A stretch of DNA of 64,000 nt from an uncultured Clostridia bacterium (GTDB lineage: Bacteria > Bacillota > Clostridia > Christensenellales > CAG-138), in NCBI GenBank assembly GCA_946411635.1, contig CAMKES010000004.1:1-64000 (forward strand), given 5' to 3'. Positions 1 to 8,885 of this stretch are shown here, one piece after another (position 1 is the stretch's first letter; the number at the start of each line of letters is the position of its first letter). The notes below the pieces were generated by a model that was not told the DNA's origin, searched no databases, and worked only from the letters and a program-made list of their open reading frames with translations. Both the position numbers and the translations under genes were made by a program.

Positions 1-113
1 CGCAAACGGGCGACGTGATGCAGCCGTGGCTGTGGATCGCGCTCTTGGGCGTCGCACTGCTGCTGTGCGGCGGACTGCTGGCGCTTGAGTGGATCAACAG
101 GCGGACGGAATAA
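1..113 (+). CDS. C-terminal end of a sortase-anchored surface protein (partial, 5' end outside window)
   Basis: Only the last 36 codons are present, read from base 3 to the TAA at 111-113. They encode QTGD, a hydrophobic helix rich in Leu, Ala and Val of about 20 residues, and the tail NRRTE. The codon cut by the window edge is xCG, which can be Pro, so the motif fits (L)PQTGD, the sorting signal cut between Thr and Gly by sortases. The tripartite layout (motif, membrane span, positively charged tail) is typical of cell-wall-sorted proteins of Gram-positive bacteria. A terminator follows at 134-162 and a sortase gene starts at 174, which supports an enzyme-substrate pair. Nothing can be said about the extracellular part. 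Confidence 0.75.
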   Translation, partial: QTGDVMQPWLWIALLGVALLLCGGLLALEWINRRTE

Positions 114-133
114 CGCAGCCGCAGAAAAAGCAG

Positions 134-162
134 CCGGAAAGCAGAAATGCTTTCCGGTTTTT
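134..162 (+). terminator. Rho-independent terminator after the surface protein gene
   Basis: Perfect 10-bp stem CCGGAAAGCA / TGCTTTCCGG with a GAAA loop, followed by five T residues. An ATG at 147 lies in the loop and is in frame with the sortase, but it is an unlikely start because it would sit inside this hairpin. Confidence 0.85.
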
Positions 163-173
163 CGGAGAAGGAT

Positions 174-1118
174 ATGAACAACGAGCAAGAGAACAAAACG
201 CCGGTCGCCGTGCGGGTGTATCGCAAGCTGCGGTACGTCCTCGCGACGCTCGTGCTGCTGATCATGGCGGCGGCGGTCGCGCAGGTGGTCTACGTTCTTT
301 CGGAATACCAAAAGGGCGATGACATGTACCGCGCCGTTGCGGATTCGTACGTTCTCCCGCCGCGCACGCCGCGACCCAATCAGCAGCAGAACGCCACGGA
401 CGGACAGGGTCAACAGGATCAGCAGGACCAACAGGGTCAGCAGGGTCAGCAGGGCGAAGCGACGTTCCGCCCGGACGAGAGCCCGGACCCCGACGCAACG
501 CCCGCTCCGGATTCGGACGCGACGCCGTCGCCGCCGTCCGAGCCGCAGGAGTTCGCGCCGTTTTCCGTGGATTTCGACAGCCTGCTCGCCATGAACGGCG
601 AGTGCGTCGGCTGGATCAGCATTCCGGACACGAACATCAATTTCCCGGTCATGCAGGCGAAGAACAACAGCAAGTATCTCGACATCCTGCCCGACGGGAC
701 AAAGAATTCCAACGGCTCGATCTTCATGGACTGCCGGTGCGAGCCGGATCTGTCCGATACGAACACGGTCATCTACGGCCATCACATGAACAGCGGCGCG
801 ATGTTCACGTCGCTCGAAAAGTACTACGGGAAGGCGTTCTTCAACGAACACCGCACCGCGTATTATCTGACGCCGAACGCCGACTATAAGATCACGATCA
901 TCGCGTGCATGCGGGTCGAGGCGGACGGAGAGGCGTACGACGTCTTCGGATCGGAAACAGAGCTGCGGACGTATCTTTCCGGCGCGCTCAAGAACGCGAA
1001 GGTCTCCGCGTCCGTCGACGTGGACACGATCGACCGCATCGTTACGCTGTCGACCTGCTCCGGCAGGACCGGCATCCGCACGGTCGTCGTCGGCACGGTC
1101 AAGCGCATCGGATACTGA
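174..1118 (+). CDS. srtB: Class B sortase
   Basis: Transpeptidase of 314 aa that cleaves a sorting motif and attaches the protein to the cell wall. It has a short cytoplasmic N-terminus, one membrane helix at about residues 22-45, then a linker with a Gln/Gly/Asp-rich repeat and Pro/Asp-rich segments. The catalytic domain covers about residues 130-314. The active-site His lies in VIYGHHMNSGAMF and the Cys in TLSTCSG, followed by the conserved Arg seven residues later in the GIRT segment. YGHxMxxGxMF is characteristic of class B. The ATG at 174 was chosen because GGAGAAGG lies just upstream; an in-frame ATG at 147 lies within a terminator loop. The probable substrate is the protein encoded immediately upstream. 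No clear promoter is visible between terminator and gene, so transcription may depend on read-through. Confidence 0.9.
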   Translation: MNNEQENKTPVAVRVYRKLRYVLATLVLLIMAAAVAQVVYVLSEYQKGDDMYRAVADSYVLPPRTPRPNQQQNATDGQGQQDQQDQQGQQGQQGEATFRPDESPDPDATPAPDSDATPSPPSEPQEFAPFSVDFDSLLAMNGECVGWISIPDTNINFPVMQAKNNSKYLDILPDGTKNSNGSIFMDCRCEPDLSDTNTVIYGHHMNSGAMFTSLEKYYGKAFFNEHRTAYYLTPNADYKITIIACMRVEADGEAYDVFGSETELRTYLSGALKNAKVSASVDVDTIDRIVTLSTCSGRTGIRTVVVGTVKRIGY

Positions 1119-1130
1119 AAAAAACGGCAG

Positions 1131-1160
1131 ACGGCCGCCCCTCGGGGCGGTCGTTTTTTT
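1131..1160 (+). terminator. Terminator after the sortase gene
   Basis: Stem GGCCGCCC / GGGCGGTC with a CTCG loop, followed by CG and seven T residues. Confidence 0.8.
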
Positions 1161-1172
1161 CGCAAAAAGCCC

Positions 1173-1201
1173 TTGACAAACGGGGCGGTCGGTTTTATAA
1201 T
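1173..1201 (+). promoter_or_regulatory. Strong sigma-A-type promoter for pyrG-glnA-glmS
   Basis: TTGACA at 1173-1178 and TATAAT at 1196-1201 with a 17-bp spacer: a perfect consensus promoter. It directs a leader of about 165 nt before pyrG. The spacer carries CGGGGCGGTCG, which repeats the 3' arm of the preceding terminator. Confidence 0.85.
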
Positions 1202-1299
1202 GTGATTTGTGTTTTTTGTATATCATATATTGCCGACACGGAGCGTGAGGCACACCGAACCGAATACGCGTCAATACGGCGAGACGGAAGATGAACGAC

Positions 1300-1341
1300 A
1301 GGCGTCCATCCGCGGGGACAACTCCCCCCGGACGGGCGCCT
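1300..1341 (+). promoter_or_regulatory. Long hairpin in the pyrG leader (possible attenuator)
   Basis: AGGCG pairs with CGCCT, TCC(G) pairs with (C)GGA and GGGG pairs with CCCC, forming one extended GC-rich stem that ends about 30 nt before the pyrG start. pyrG is controlled by leader attenuation in Bacillus, where the transcript begins GGGCU. Here the predicted start has no such G run, and the hairpin is followed only by TTTCCGGTTGATT, a weak U-tract. A regulatory role is therefore inference. Confidence 0.35.
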
Positions 1342-1374
1342 TTCCGGTTGATTGAAAAGAAAAGGAATGAACGC

Positions 1375-2982
1375 ATGAAAAAGTACGTATTTGTGACCGG
1401 AGGCGTGGTCTCCGGACTGGGCAAGGGCATTACGGCGGCGTCGCTCGGACGGCTTCTGAAGGCGCGCGGTTTCAAGGTCGCTTCGCAGAAGCTCGACCCG
1501 TACATCAACGTCGACCCGGGCACGATGAGCCCGTATCAGCACGGCGAGGTCTACGTGACCGAGGACGGCGCGGAGACCGACCTGGATCTCGGGCACTACG
1601 AGCGGTTCATCGATGAGGACCTGAACCGGTACTCGAACCTGACGACCGGCAAGGTCTACGCGAACGTGCTCGCGCGCGAGCGGCAGGGCGGCTATCTCGG
1701 CAAGACGGTGCAGACGATCCCGCACATCACCGACGAGATCAAGCGGTTCATCTATCGCGTCGGCGAGAAAACGGACGCGGACGTCGTGATCACGGAGGTC
1801 GGCGGCACGATCGGCGACATCGAGGGACAGCCGTTCCTCGAGGCGATCCGACAGGTGGGCCGCGAGGTGGGCCGCGAAAACGCGATCTATATCCACGTGA
1901 CGCTCGTGCCGTATCTCAAAGCGAGCGGCGAGCACAAGTCCAAGCCGACGCAGCATTCGGTCAAGGAGCTGCTGGGCATGGGCATCACGCCCGACGTGAT
2001 CGTGCTGCGCTGCGACGAGCCGATCACGGACGACGGGATCTTTGAGAAGATCGCGCATTTCTGCAACGTCGACCGCAACTGCGTGATCGAAAACCTGACG
2101 CTCGAAACGCTGTACGAAGCGCCGCTGTATCTCGAGGAGGCGCATTTTTCCGACATCGTTCTGAAAAAACTGCACCTGACCGCGCCGGCGCCGGATCTTG
2201 CCGAATGGCGCGAGATGGTCGAGCGCGTCAAGCATCCGACCGGTTCCGTGACGATCGCGCTCGTCGGCAAGTACATGCAGCTGCACGACGCGTATCTTTC
2301 GATCGCGGAAGCGCTGAAGCACGCGGGCTACGCGCGCGGCGTTTCGGTGGAGATCCGCTGGATCGATTCGGAGACGTTCACGCCGGACGAACTGGACGGC
2401 GTCGACGGCGTGCTGGTCCCGGGCGGCTTCGGCAGCCGCGGGATCGAGGGCATGATCAAAGCGGCGGGCTTTGCGAGAACGCACGGACTGCCGTACTTCG
2501 GCATCTGCCTCGGCATGCAGATCCTGTGCATCGAATACGCGCGCAGCGTTCTGGGCTGGGCCGACGCGAACTCCGGCGAGTTCGATCCGGAAAGCCTTCA
2601 CAAGGTCATCGATTTCATGCCGGGTCAGAGCGACGAGATCGACAAGGGCGGCACGCTGCGGCTCGGCAGCTATCCGTGCGACGTGCAGCCCGGCACGACG
2701 CTGCGGCGCTGCTACGGACTGGACGCGATCGCGGAGCGGCACAGACACCGCTATGAGCTCAACAACGAATTCCGACAGCGACTTTCGGACGCCGGTCTGA
2801 CGTTTTCGGGCGTTTCCCCGGACGGACGCCTGGTTGAAGCGGCAGAGATCACCGAAGCGCCGTTCTTTGTCGGCGTGCAGTATCATCCGGAATTCAAGAG
2901 CCGGCCGAACAAGCCGCATCCGCTGTTCCTCGGATTCATCGAGGCGGCGCAGGAGCAAAAAAAACGAGGAGAAAACCCATGA
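1375..2982 (+). CDS. pyrG: CTP synthase (glutamine hydrolysing)
   Basis: Makes CTP from UTP, ATP and the amide of glutamine, the last step of pyrimidine nucleotide synthesis. The protein has 535 aa, the usual length. The N-terminal synthetase domain begins [18 protein letters not shown], the family's ATP-binding start, with the DPYxNxDPGTMSP segment next. The C-terminal class I glutaminase (about residues 290-535) has the nucleophile Cys in GICLGMQ and the HPEF triad element. The start at 1375 follows AAAGGAATG and matches the family N-terminus; an earlier in-frame ATG at 1291 would add unrelated sequence. The stop overlaps the glnA start (ATGA), indicating translational coupling. Confidence 0.98.
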   Translation: MKKYVFVTGGVVSGLGKGITAASLGRLLKARGFKVASQKLDPYINVDPGTMSPYQHGEVYVTEDGAETDLDLGHYERFIDEDLNRYSNLTTGKVYANVLARERQGGYLGKTVQTIPHITDEIKRFIYRVGEKTDADVVITEVGGTIGDIEGQPFLEAIRQVGREVGRENAIYIHVTLVPYLKASGEHKSKPTQHSVKELLGMGITPDVIVLRCDEPITDDGIFEKIAHFCNVDRNCVIENLTLETLYEAPLYLEEAHFSDIVLKKLHLTAPAPDLAEWREMVERVKHPTGSVTIALVGKYMQLHDAYLSIAEALKHAGYARGVSVEIRWIDSETFTPDELDGVDGVLVPGGFGSRGIEGMIKAAGFARTHGLPYFGICLGMQILCIEYARSVLGWADANSGEFDPESLHKVIDFMPGQSDEIDKGGTLRLGSYPCDVQPGTTLRRCYGLDAIAERHRHRYELNNEFRQRLSDAGLTFSGVSPDGRLVEAAEITEAPFFVGVQYHPEFKSRPNKPHPLFLGFIEAAQEQKKRGENP

Positions 2983-4310
2983 AGCATTATACAAAAGAAG
3001 ACATCGTCCGCATCGTCAACGAAGAGGACGTCGAATTTATCCGCCTGCAGTTTTCCGATATTTTCGGACAGATGAAGAACGTCGCGGTCACGCGCTCGCA
3101 GATCGAAAAGGTTCTGGACAACAAGATCATGATCGACGGCAGCTCGATCGAGGGGTTTACGCGCATTCACGAATCCGACCAGTACCTGCGTCCCGATCTC
3201 AACACCTTTGCGATCCTGCCGTGGCAGCCCGCCATGCACAAGACGGCGCGGCTGATCTGCGACGTGTTTAACCCCGACGGCACGCCGTTCGTCGGCGATC
3301 CGCGCTACGTTCTGAAGCAGACGCTGAAGCGCGCGGAGGCGCTGGGCTACACGTTCAACGTCGGTCCCGAGATGGAGTTCTTCCTCTTCGAGGCGGACGA
3401 CAAGGGATTGCCGACGTCGCGCACCGCGGACGCGGCAGGCTATTTCGACATGGCGCCGATCGACCACGGCGGCAACGTGCGCCGCGAGATCTGCCTGATG
3501 CTCGAGGAAATGGGCTTCGAGATCGAGGCGAGCCATCACGAGGTTGCCGAAGGGCAGCACGAGATCGACTTCAAGTACGAGGACGCGCTGACCGCTGCCG
3601 ACAACATTCTGACGTTCCGCATGGCGGTCAAAACGATCTCGCAGAATTACGGTCTGCACGCCACGTTCATGCCGAAGCCCGTGTTCGGGATCAACGGCAG
3701 CGGCATGCACGTGAACATGTCGCTGTTTCGCGACGGAAAGAACACGTTCTTCGATCCGGACGGTGAAAAGCAGCTTTCAAAGGAAGCGTACAGCTTCATC
3801 GCGGGCGTGCTCAGGCATGTGCGCGGCATGGCGGCGATCACGAACCCGCTCGTCAACTCCTATAAACGCCTCGTGCCCGGCTACGAAGCGCCGTGCTACC
3901 TTGCCTGGAGCGCGTCGAACCGTTCGGCGCTGATCCGCATTCCCGCCGCGCGCGGAAGCTCCACGCGCGTCGAGCTCCGCTGCCCCGACCCCGCCTGCAA
4001 CCCGTATCTGGCGATCGCGGTCTGCCTTGCCGCGGGACTGGACGGCATTGAAAAGGACATGACGCCGCCCGCGGAGATCACCGAAAACATCTACCTGATG
4101 ACCGACGCGGAGCGCAGGGCGCACGGCATCGACAGTCTGCCGGGGAACCTTCTGGAGGCGGTCGAATGCCTGTCCGCCGATCCGCTGATCGCGGATACGC
4201 TCGGCGGGCACGTCTTTACGCACTACACGGAGGGCAAGCGGCGCGAGTGGGACGAATACCGCACGCGCGTGACCGATTGGGAACTGAAAAAATACATGCT
4301 GGTTTATTGA
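2979..4310 (+). CDS. glnA: Glutamine synthetase, type I
   Basis: Joins ammonia and glutamate to glutamine with ATP; 443 aa, the length of Gram-positive GSI-alpha enzymes. Visible family signatures are DGSSIEGF near the N-terminus, [11 protein letters not shown] (metal-binding Glu), [10 protein letters not shown] (glutamate/ATP site), NRSALIRIP with the conserved Arg, and [14 protein letters not shown]. The gene overlaps pyrG by 4 bp and ends 9 bp before glmS, so all three probably form one transcript from the 1173 promoter. Both neighbours consume glutamine, so this arrangement puts supply and demand of the amide donor under one promoter. No adenylylation-site call can be made with confidence. 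Confidence 0.97.
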   Translation: MKHYTKEDIVRIVNEEDVEFIRLQFSDIFGQMKNVAVTRSQIEKVLDNKIMIDGSSIEGFTRIHESDQYLRPDLNTFAILPWQPAMHKTARLICDVFNPDGTPFVGDPRYVLKQTLKRAEALGYTFNVGPEMEFFLFEADDKGLPTSRTADAAGYFDMAPIDHGGNVRREICLMLEEMGFEIEASHHEVAEGQHEIDFKYEDALTAADNILTFRMAVKTISQNYGLHATFMPKPVFGINGSGMHVNMSLFRDGKNTFFDPDGEKQLSKEAYSFIAGVLRHVRGMAAITNPLVNSYKRLVPGYEAPCYLAWSASNRSALIRIPAARGSSTRVELRCPDPACNPYLAIAVCLAAGLDGIEKDMTPPAEITENIYLMTDAERRAHGIDSLPGNLLEAVECLSADPLIADTLGGHVFTHYTEGKRREWDEYRTRVTDWELKKYMLVY

Positions 4311-4319
4311 GGAGGAACT

Positions 4320-6188
4320 ATGTGCGGAATCGTCGGATATACCGGCTCGAAGCCGGCGGCGCCGATCCTTTTGGACGGGCTCAGGAAACTGGAATACCGT
4401 GGCTATGACTCCGCGGGGCTCGCCGTGCGCAGCGGCGACGCGCTCGCCGAGGTCGTGAAGGCGACCGGCAAGCTCCGGAACCTGATCGAAATGACCGACG
4501 AGGGGCGCACGCTGCCGGGCTTCTGCGGCATCGGGCATACGCGCTGGGCGACGCACGGCGAACCGAGCCGCGCAAACGCGCATCCGCACGTGTCCGGCAA
4601 CGCAACGGGCTCCGGCTCCGGTCCGGTCGAGTCGGACGTGGTCGGCGTGCACAACGGCATCATCGAAAACTACGAGGAACTCCGGCAGAAGCTTCTCAAC
4701 AACGGCTACCGCTTCTACAGCGGCACGGACACCGAGGTCGTGATCAAGCTCGTCGATTACTACTACAAGAAATACAAGATCGGGCCGATCGACGCGATCA
4801 ACCGCATGATGGTCCGCGCGCGCGGCAGCTACGCGCTTGCGCTGATGTTCCGGGACTATCCCGGCGAGCTCTACTGCGCGCGCAAGGACAGCCCGCTGAT
4901 CATCGGCGTTGCGGAGGGCGAAAGCTTCCTTGCGTCCGACGTGCCCGCGATCCTGAAGCACACGCGCGACGTGTATTACATCGACAACCTGCAGTCCGCG
5001 CGGATCCTGCCCGGCGAGGCGCATTTCTTCGACCTGAACGGCGACGAGGTCTCGCTGCCGAAAACGCGGATCACCTGGAACGCCGAGGCGGCGGAAAAGG
5101 GCGGCTACGAGCATTTCATGATCAAGGAGATCCACGAGCAGCCGAAAGCCGTCCGCGACACGCTGAACAGCATCGTGAAAAACGGCCGGGTCGAGCTTTC
5201 CGCGGCGGGGATCACGCCGGAATTGTTAGGCGGGATCCGCGATATCCGCATCGTCGCCTGCGGCTCTGCGTGGCACGTCGGCATGCTCGCGCAGTACGTG
5301 ATCGAGGACCTTGCCGAGATCCCGGTGCGCGTGGAGCTCGCGTCGGAGTTCCGTTACCGCAAGCGCCTGCTGAACGCGGATTCGCTGGTGATCGTGGTGT
5401 CGCAGTCCGGCGAAACGGCGGACTCGCTCGCGGCGCTGCGCGCGGCAAAGGCGGAGAGCGTGCCGACGCTCGCGATCGTGAACGTCGTCGGCTCGACGAT
5501 CGCGCGCGAAGCGGATCACGTGCTGTATACGCTGGCGGGACCGGAGATCGCCGTCGCCACGACCAAGGCGTACAGCGCGCAGCTGGCGGCGACGTACGCG
5601 CTGGCGATCGCGCTCGCCGACGTGCGCGGCAAACTGGATCCGGCGCGGTACGACGCGCTCGTCAAAGAACTCGGCGAATTGCCGGATAAAATGACGCGCG
5701 CGCTCGAAGACAAGGAGCGCATCCAGTGGTTCGCGTCGAAGCACGCGAACGCGCGCGACATTTTCTTCATCGGACGCGGGCTCGACTACGCGATCTGCCT
5801 CGAGGGCAGCCTCAAGATGAAGGAGATCTCCTATATCCACAGCGAAGCGTACGCCGCGGGCGAACTGAAGCACGGCACGATCAGTCTCGTCGAAAACGGC
5901 ACGCTGATCATCGGCGTGCTGACGCAGGCGGACCGCATCGAAAAGACCGTCAGCAACATGGCCGAATGCAAGGCGCGCGGCGCGTACCTCATGGGACTGA
6001 CCGGCTACGGCAATTACAACGTCGAGGAGGCCGCGAACTTCACCGTCTACGTGCCGAACGCGGATCCCCGGTTCATCGGGAGCATCGCGATCATTCCGCT
6101 GCAGCTGCTCGCGTATTACACGAGCGTCGCAAAGGGGCTCGACGTCGACAAGCCGCGCAATCTCGCCAAGAGCGTGACCGTGGAATAA
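4320..6188 (+). CDS. glmS: Glutamine-fructose-6-phosphate aminotransferase (isomerising)
   Basis: Makes glucosamine-6-phosphate from fructose-6-phosphate and glutamine, the entry to cell-wall amino-sugar synthesis. It has 622 aa, slightly longer than the usual 600-610. Met is followed directly by CGIVGYTG, so Cys2 is the N-terminal nucleophile of the Ntn glutaminase domain (residues 1-240). Two SIS sugar-isomerase domains follow, with SQSGETADSLAALR and AYSAQLA, and the end is PRNLAKSVTVE, as in GlmS. The start has an excellent site, GAGGAGGAACT-ATG. Only 9 bp separate it from glnA, so there is no room for a glmS ribozyme, unlike in Bacillus; control by the shared promoter is implied. Confidence 0.97.
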   Translation: MCGIVGYTGSKPAAPILLDGLRKLEYRGYDSAGLAVRSGDALAEVVKATGKLRNLIEMTDEGRTLPGFCGIGHTRWATHGEPSRANAHPHVSGNATGSGSGPVESDVVGVHNGIIENYEELRQKLLNNGYRFYSGTDTEVVIKLVDYYYKKYKIGPIDAINRMMVRARGSYALALMFRDYPGELYCARKDSPLIIGVAEGESFLASDVPAILKHTRDVYYIDNLQSARILPGEAHFFDLNGDEVSLPKTRITWNAEAAEKGGYEHFMIKEIHEQPKAVRDTLNSIVKNGRVELSAAGITPELLGGIRDIRIVACGSAWHVGMLAQYVIEDLAEIPVRVELASEFRYRKRLLNADSLVIVVSQSGETADSLAALRAAKAESVPTLAIVNVVGSTIAREADHVLYTLAGPEIAVATTKAYSAQLAATYALAIALADVRGKLDPARYDALVKELGELPDKMTRALEDKERIQWFASKHANARDIFFIGRGLDYAICLEGSLKMKEISYIHSEAYAAGELKHGTISLVENGTLIIGVLTQADRIEKTVSNMAECKARGAYLMGLTGYGNYNVEEAANFTVYVPNADPRFIGSIAIIPLQLLAYYTSVAKGLDVDKPRNLAKSVTVE

Positions 6189-6201
6189 CGGCATACAAAA
6201 C

Positions 6202-6226
6202 GACCGCCCTTCGGGGCGGTCTTTTT
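6202..6226 (+). terminator. Terminator after glmS, probably bidirectional
   Basis: Perfect stem GACCGCCC / GGGCGGTC with a TTCG loop and five T residues. The other strand reads the same stem followed by GTTTTG, so it can also end the convergent aldehyde dehydrogenase operon. Confidence 0.88.
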
Positions 6227-6235
6227 GATCGGCGG

Positions 6236-7654
6236 TTATCGTTCAAACCGGTTCAGAAGCGTTCGTTTCCGCGCGCCCGTTTTGCCGGAATACGGATGCT
6301 CACGGAGCGGCAGGTTCCCGTGCGTTTTGCCGAACAGGACCGTCTGCGGGTGCGTGAACTCCTTAAATCCCCACTCGCCGTGGTACGCGCCCATGCCGGA
6401 ATGTCCGGTGCCGTTGAACGGAACGCCCTTGACCATCATGTGGATGCAGACCTCGTTGACGCAGCCGCCGCCGAACTGCAGCGTCGACATCACGCGGTTT
6501 GCCCACTTTTTGTCGGACGTGAACACGTACATCGAAAGCGGATGCTCGCGCTCCGCGATCACGGACAGCAGCGCGTCGACGTCGGCGTCTTTGAACGGCA
6601 CGACCGGCAGGATCGGGCAGAACAGCTCGTGCCGGACGACGTCCTCGTCGGTCCCGACCGGATAGAGGATCGTCGGCGCGAATTTGACGGTATCGCGGTT
6701 CCCTTTGCCGCCGAATACGACGCGGTCCCGGTACTGCGATGTGATCCGCTCGCATTTTTCAAAGACCGCGGGCGTAATGAGCTTCGGATATTCCGGATTC
6801 TCCTCCGGCGCTTCGCCGATCTGCCGGACAAATTCCGCTTTGAGCGCATCCAGGAACGGCTCCGCGACCTCTTCGGCGACGGCGATCTGGTTCACGTTGA
6901 TGCAGATCTGCCCGGCGTTGCACAGCTTGAAGAATGCGATCTTGCGCGCGGCGTCCCTGAGGTTCGCGTCCTTGCGGACGATGCACCAGTTGCCGGTCTC
7001 GCCGCCGAGCTCCAGGGCGACCGAGGTCAGATGCTTCGCCGCCATCTCCAGCACGTGCTTTGCGACCGCCGGCGAACCGGTATAGAAGATCTTGTCGAAG
7101 CGCTCGGAGAGGCACATATCCGCAACGTCGTGACCGCCGTCGACGACCGTCACGTACGCCTCGGGGAACGTGTCGGCGATCAGCGTCTGCAGCGCCTTCG
7201 TGCAGGCCGCCGACTTCGAGCTCGTTTTCAGGACCGCCGTGTTGCCGCCGGAGATGCTTGCCGCAAGCACGCCGAGCGTCAGAAGGATCGGGAAATTGAA
7301 CGGCGAGATGACGAGCGACACGCCGTACGGCATCTTGAAGACCTTGGTGGTCATGCTCGGAAAGCACATGAGTCCCGAAAAATGCCGCTCGGGACGCGCC
7401 CATTTCCGAAGCCCCTTCAGGATCTCGTTGATCTCGACGATCACCGGTCCGACGTCGCAGAGGTACGCCTCGGTCTCGCTCTTGTTCAGGTCCTCGTAAA
7501 GCGCCGCTTCGAGCTCCGCTTTGTGCGCGAGCACCGCCTGTTTGAGCTTTTTCAGCTGTTCGATGCGGAATCCGACGTCAAGCGTTTTGCCGGTGCGGAA
7601 GAACGCGCGCTGCTTCTCGACGATCGCGTGAACGGTTTCCTGTGTGTGCGCCAT
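6236..7654 (-). CDS. Aldehyde dehydrogenase, NAD(P)-dependent
   Basis: Oxidises an aldehyde to the acid, or reduces in the reverse sense; 472 aa, normal for the class 3-like group. The catalytic Cys is at about residue 251 in NAGQIC and the general-base Glu at about 215 in ALELGG. The cofactor loop GSPAVAKH and the SPFNFPILL segment are present. The usual ELGGKSP/GGQRC context is altered to ELGGET and GQICINVNQ, so substrate or cofactor preference may differ. The gene starts one base after the alcohol dehydrogenase stop, with AGAAGGGGG lying inside that gene. It is the third gene of the operon 10964-6236, which suggests stepwise handling of an unsaturated aldehyde or alcohol. The substrate is unknown. 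Confidence 0.93.
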   Translation of the reverse strand: MAHTQETVHAIVEKQRAFFRTGKTLDVGFRIEQLKKLKQAVLAHKAELEAALYEDLNKSETEAYLCDVGPVIVEINEILKGLRKWARPERHFSGLMCFPSMTTKVFKMPYGVSLVISPFNFPILLTLGVLAASISGGNTAVLKTSSKSAACTKALQTLIADTFPEAYVTVVDGGHDVADMCLSERFDKIFYTGSPAVAKHVLEMAAKHLTSVALELGGETGNWCIVRKDANLRDAARKIAFFKLCNAGQICINVNQIAVAEEVAEPFLDALKAEFVRQIGEAPEENPEYPKLITPAVFEKCERITSQYRDRVVFGGKGNRDTVKFAPTILYPVGTDEDVVRHELFCPILPVVPFKDADVDALLSVIAEREHPLSMYVFTSDKKWANRVMSTLQFGGGCVNEVCIHMMVKGVPFNGTGHSGMGAYHGEWGFKEFTHPQTVLFGKTHGNLPLREHPYSGKTGARKRTLLNRFER

Positions 7655-7655
7655 C

Positions 7656-8864
7656 TCAATACCCCCTTCTGATCTGGTCCAAAAGCATCCGGATCTCGGC
7701 GTCGGTGAACGTGCGCGACGGCGAGTAGTTGATCGAATCGGCGTCGATCATGCCGGTGAGCTTGTCAAAATCCTCCGGCAGCAGATGCCGGCATCCGTTT
7801 TCCAGTCCGCACTGCACGAGCAGCCGCCGCAGCGCGACGATCATCTTGTCGGCGGCGCTGTCCGCCGGTTCGGTCTCATGCGCGAGCCCGCAGTATACGG
7901 CGAGATCCCGCAGCTGTTCGTAGCGGATGTTCTCCTGCGCCTCGACGATCGGCACCAGACACCATGCGATCGCCTTGCCGTGCGGGATGTGATACAGCGC
8001 GCCGATCGAATGCGCGAACGCGTGCACGTAACCCGCAAGCTGCGTGTTGATCGCGTTGCCGCCGTAATGCGCCGCCAGCAGCGTCGCCTGCCGCGCTTCG
8101 ACGTTCTTCGGGTCCTGCAGAAGGACCGGCAGGTTTTCGAGCACCAGTTTGACGCAGGCGCGGCTCTTTTCGATATCCTCCTCCGAGGAATCGACGTCGG
8201 CCAGAAGCCCCTCGAGCCCGTGGCTCAGCGCGTCGATCGCGCACCACGTCGTTACGCTCTGCGGCGCGCCGATCAGCAGCTCGCTGTCCAGGATCACGTA
8301 CGGGACCTCCATGCCGATGATGACCGTGGAGCTCTTCGCGCCGTGCTTGTTTTTGACGACCGCGCCGACGGTGCATTCCGCGCCCGTTCCGGCCGTGCTG
8401 GGGATGTTGATCATCGGCAGCGTGCCGTGATTGGCGAACGCGAATTTGTGCAGATAATGCTTGATCGGCGCGTTCGGATGCTTCGCGCCCGCCGCGATGA
8501 TCTTGCCGCTGTCGAGCACCGATCCGCCGCCGAGCGCCACGATGCAATCCGCGCCGCACGCGGTCGCCGCCCGACGCCCCGCGTCCACGATGCGCACCGT
8601 GGGCTCCGAATCGATCTCGTGGAACAGCGCACAGGGGATCCCGTGCGCCTCCAGAGACGCCGTGACCTTTTCGTGCAGACCGAGCCCGTACAGGGTCTGA
8701 TCCGTCACGACCAGGACGGACCGGAAGCCCGCCTTTTCACACAGTTCGCCGACCGTTCCGCGCGCGCCGAACCCCTCGATCAGCTCCGGCTCCGGAAGCG
8801 GCGCCGCCTTGATGACCGCGCCCGGGACCTTGCGGATGGCTTTTCTGCCAAGATAAAACGCCAT
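7656..8864 (-). CDS. Iron-containing alcohol dehydrogenase
   Basis: Group III NAD(P)H-dependent alcohol dehydrogenase of 402 aa. The nucleotide-binding GGGSVLDSGK loop and the metal ligands in CAIDALSHGLE (Asp, His) and the HAFAHSIGALYHIPHG segment (His residues) are intact. It starts after AAAGGAGGATCATC. It sits between an enoate-reductase-like flavoenzyme and an aldehyde dehydrogenase in a compact minus-strand operon (21-bp and 1-bp gaps), so it probably interconverts the alcohol and aldehyde of a shared substrate. The specific substrate cannot be inferred from sequence. Confidence 0.94.
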   Translation of the reverse strand: MAFYLGRKAIRKVPGAVIKAAPLPEPELIEGFGARGTVGELCEKAGFRSVLVVTDQTLYGLGLHEKVTASLEAHGIPCALFHEIDSEPTVRIVDAGRRAATACGADCIVALGGGSVLDSGKIIAAGAKHPNAPIKHYLHKFAFANHGTLPMINIPSTAGTGAECTVGAVVKNKHGAKSSTVIIGMEVPYVILDSELLIGAPQSVTTWCAIDALSHGLEGLLADVDSSEEDIEKSRACVKLVLENLPVLLQDPKNVEARQATLLAAHYGGNAINTQLAGYVHAFAHSIGALYHIPHGKAIAWCLVPIVEAQENIRYEQLRDLAVYCGLAHETEPADSAADKMIVALRRLLVQCGLENGCRHLLPEDFDKLTGMIDADSINYSPSRTFTDAEIRMLLDQIRRGY

Positions 8865-8885
8865 GATGATCCTCCTTTGATCGTT

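Noticed and set aside
4311..4319. glmS ribozyme expected before glmS
   Set aside because: Only 9 bp separate glnA and glmS, so there is no leader to hold it.
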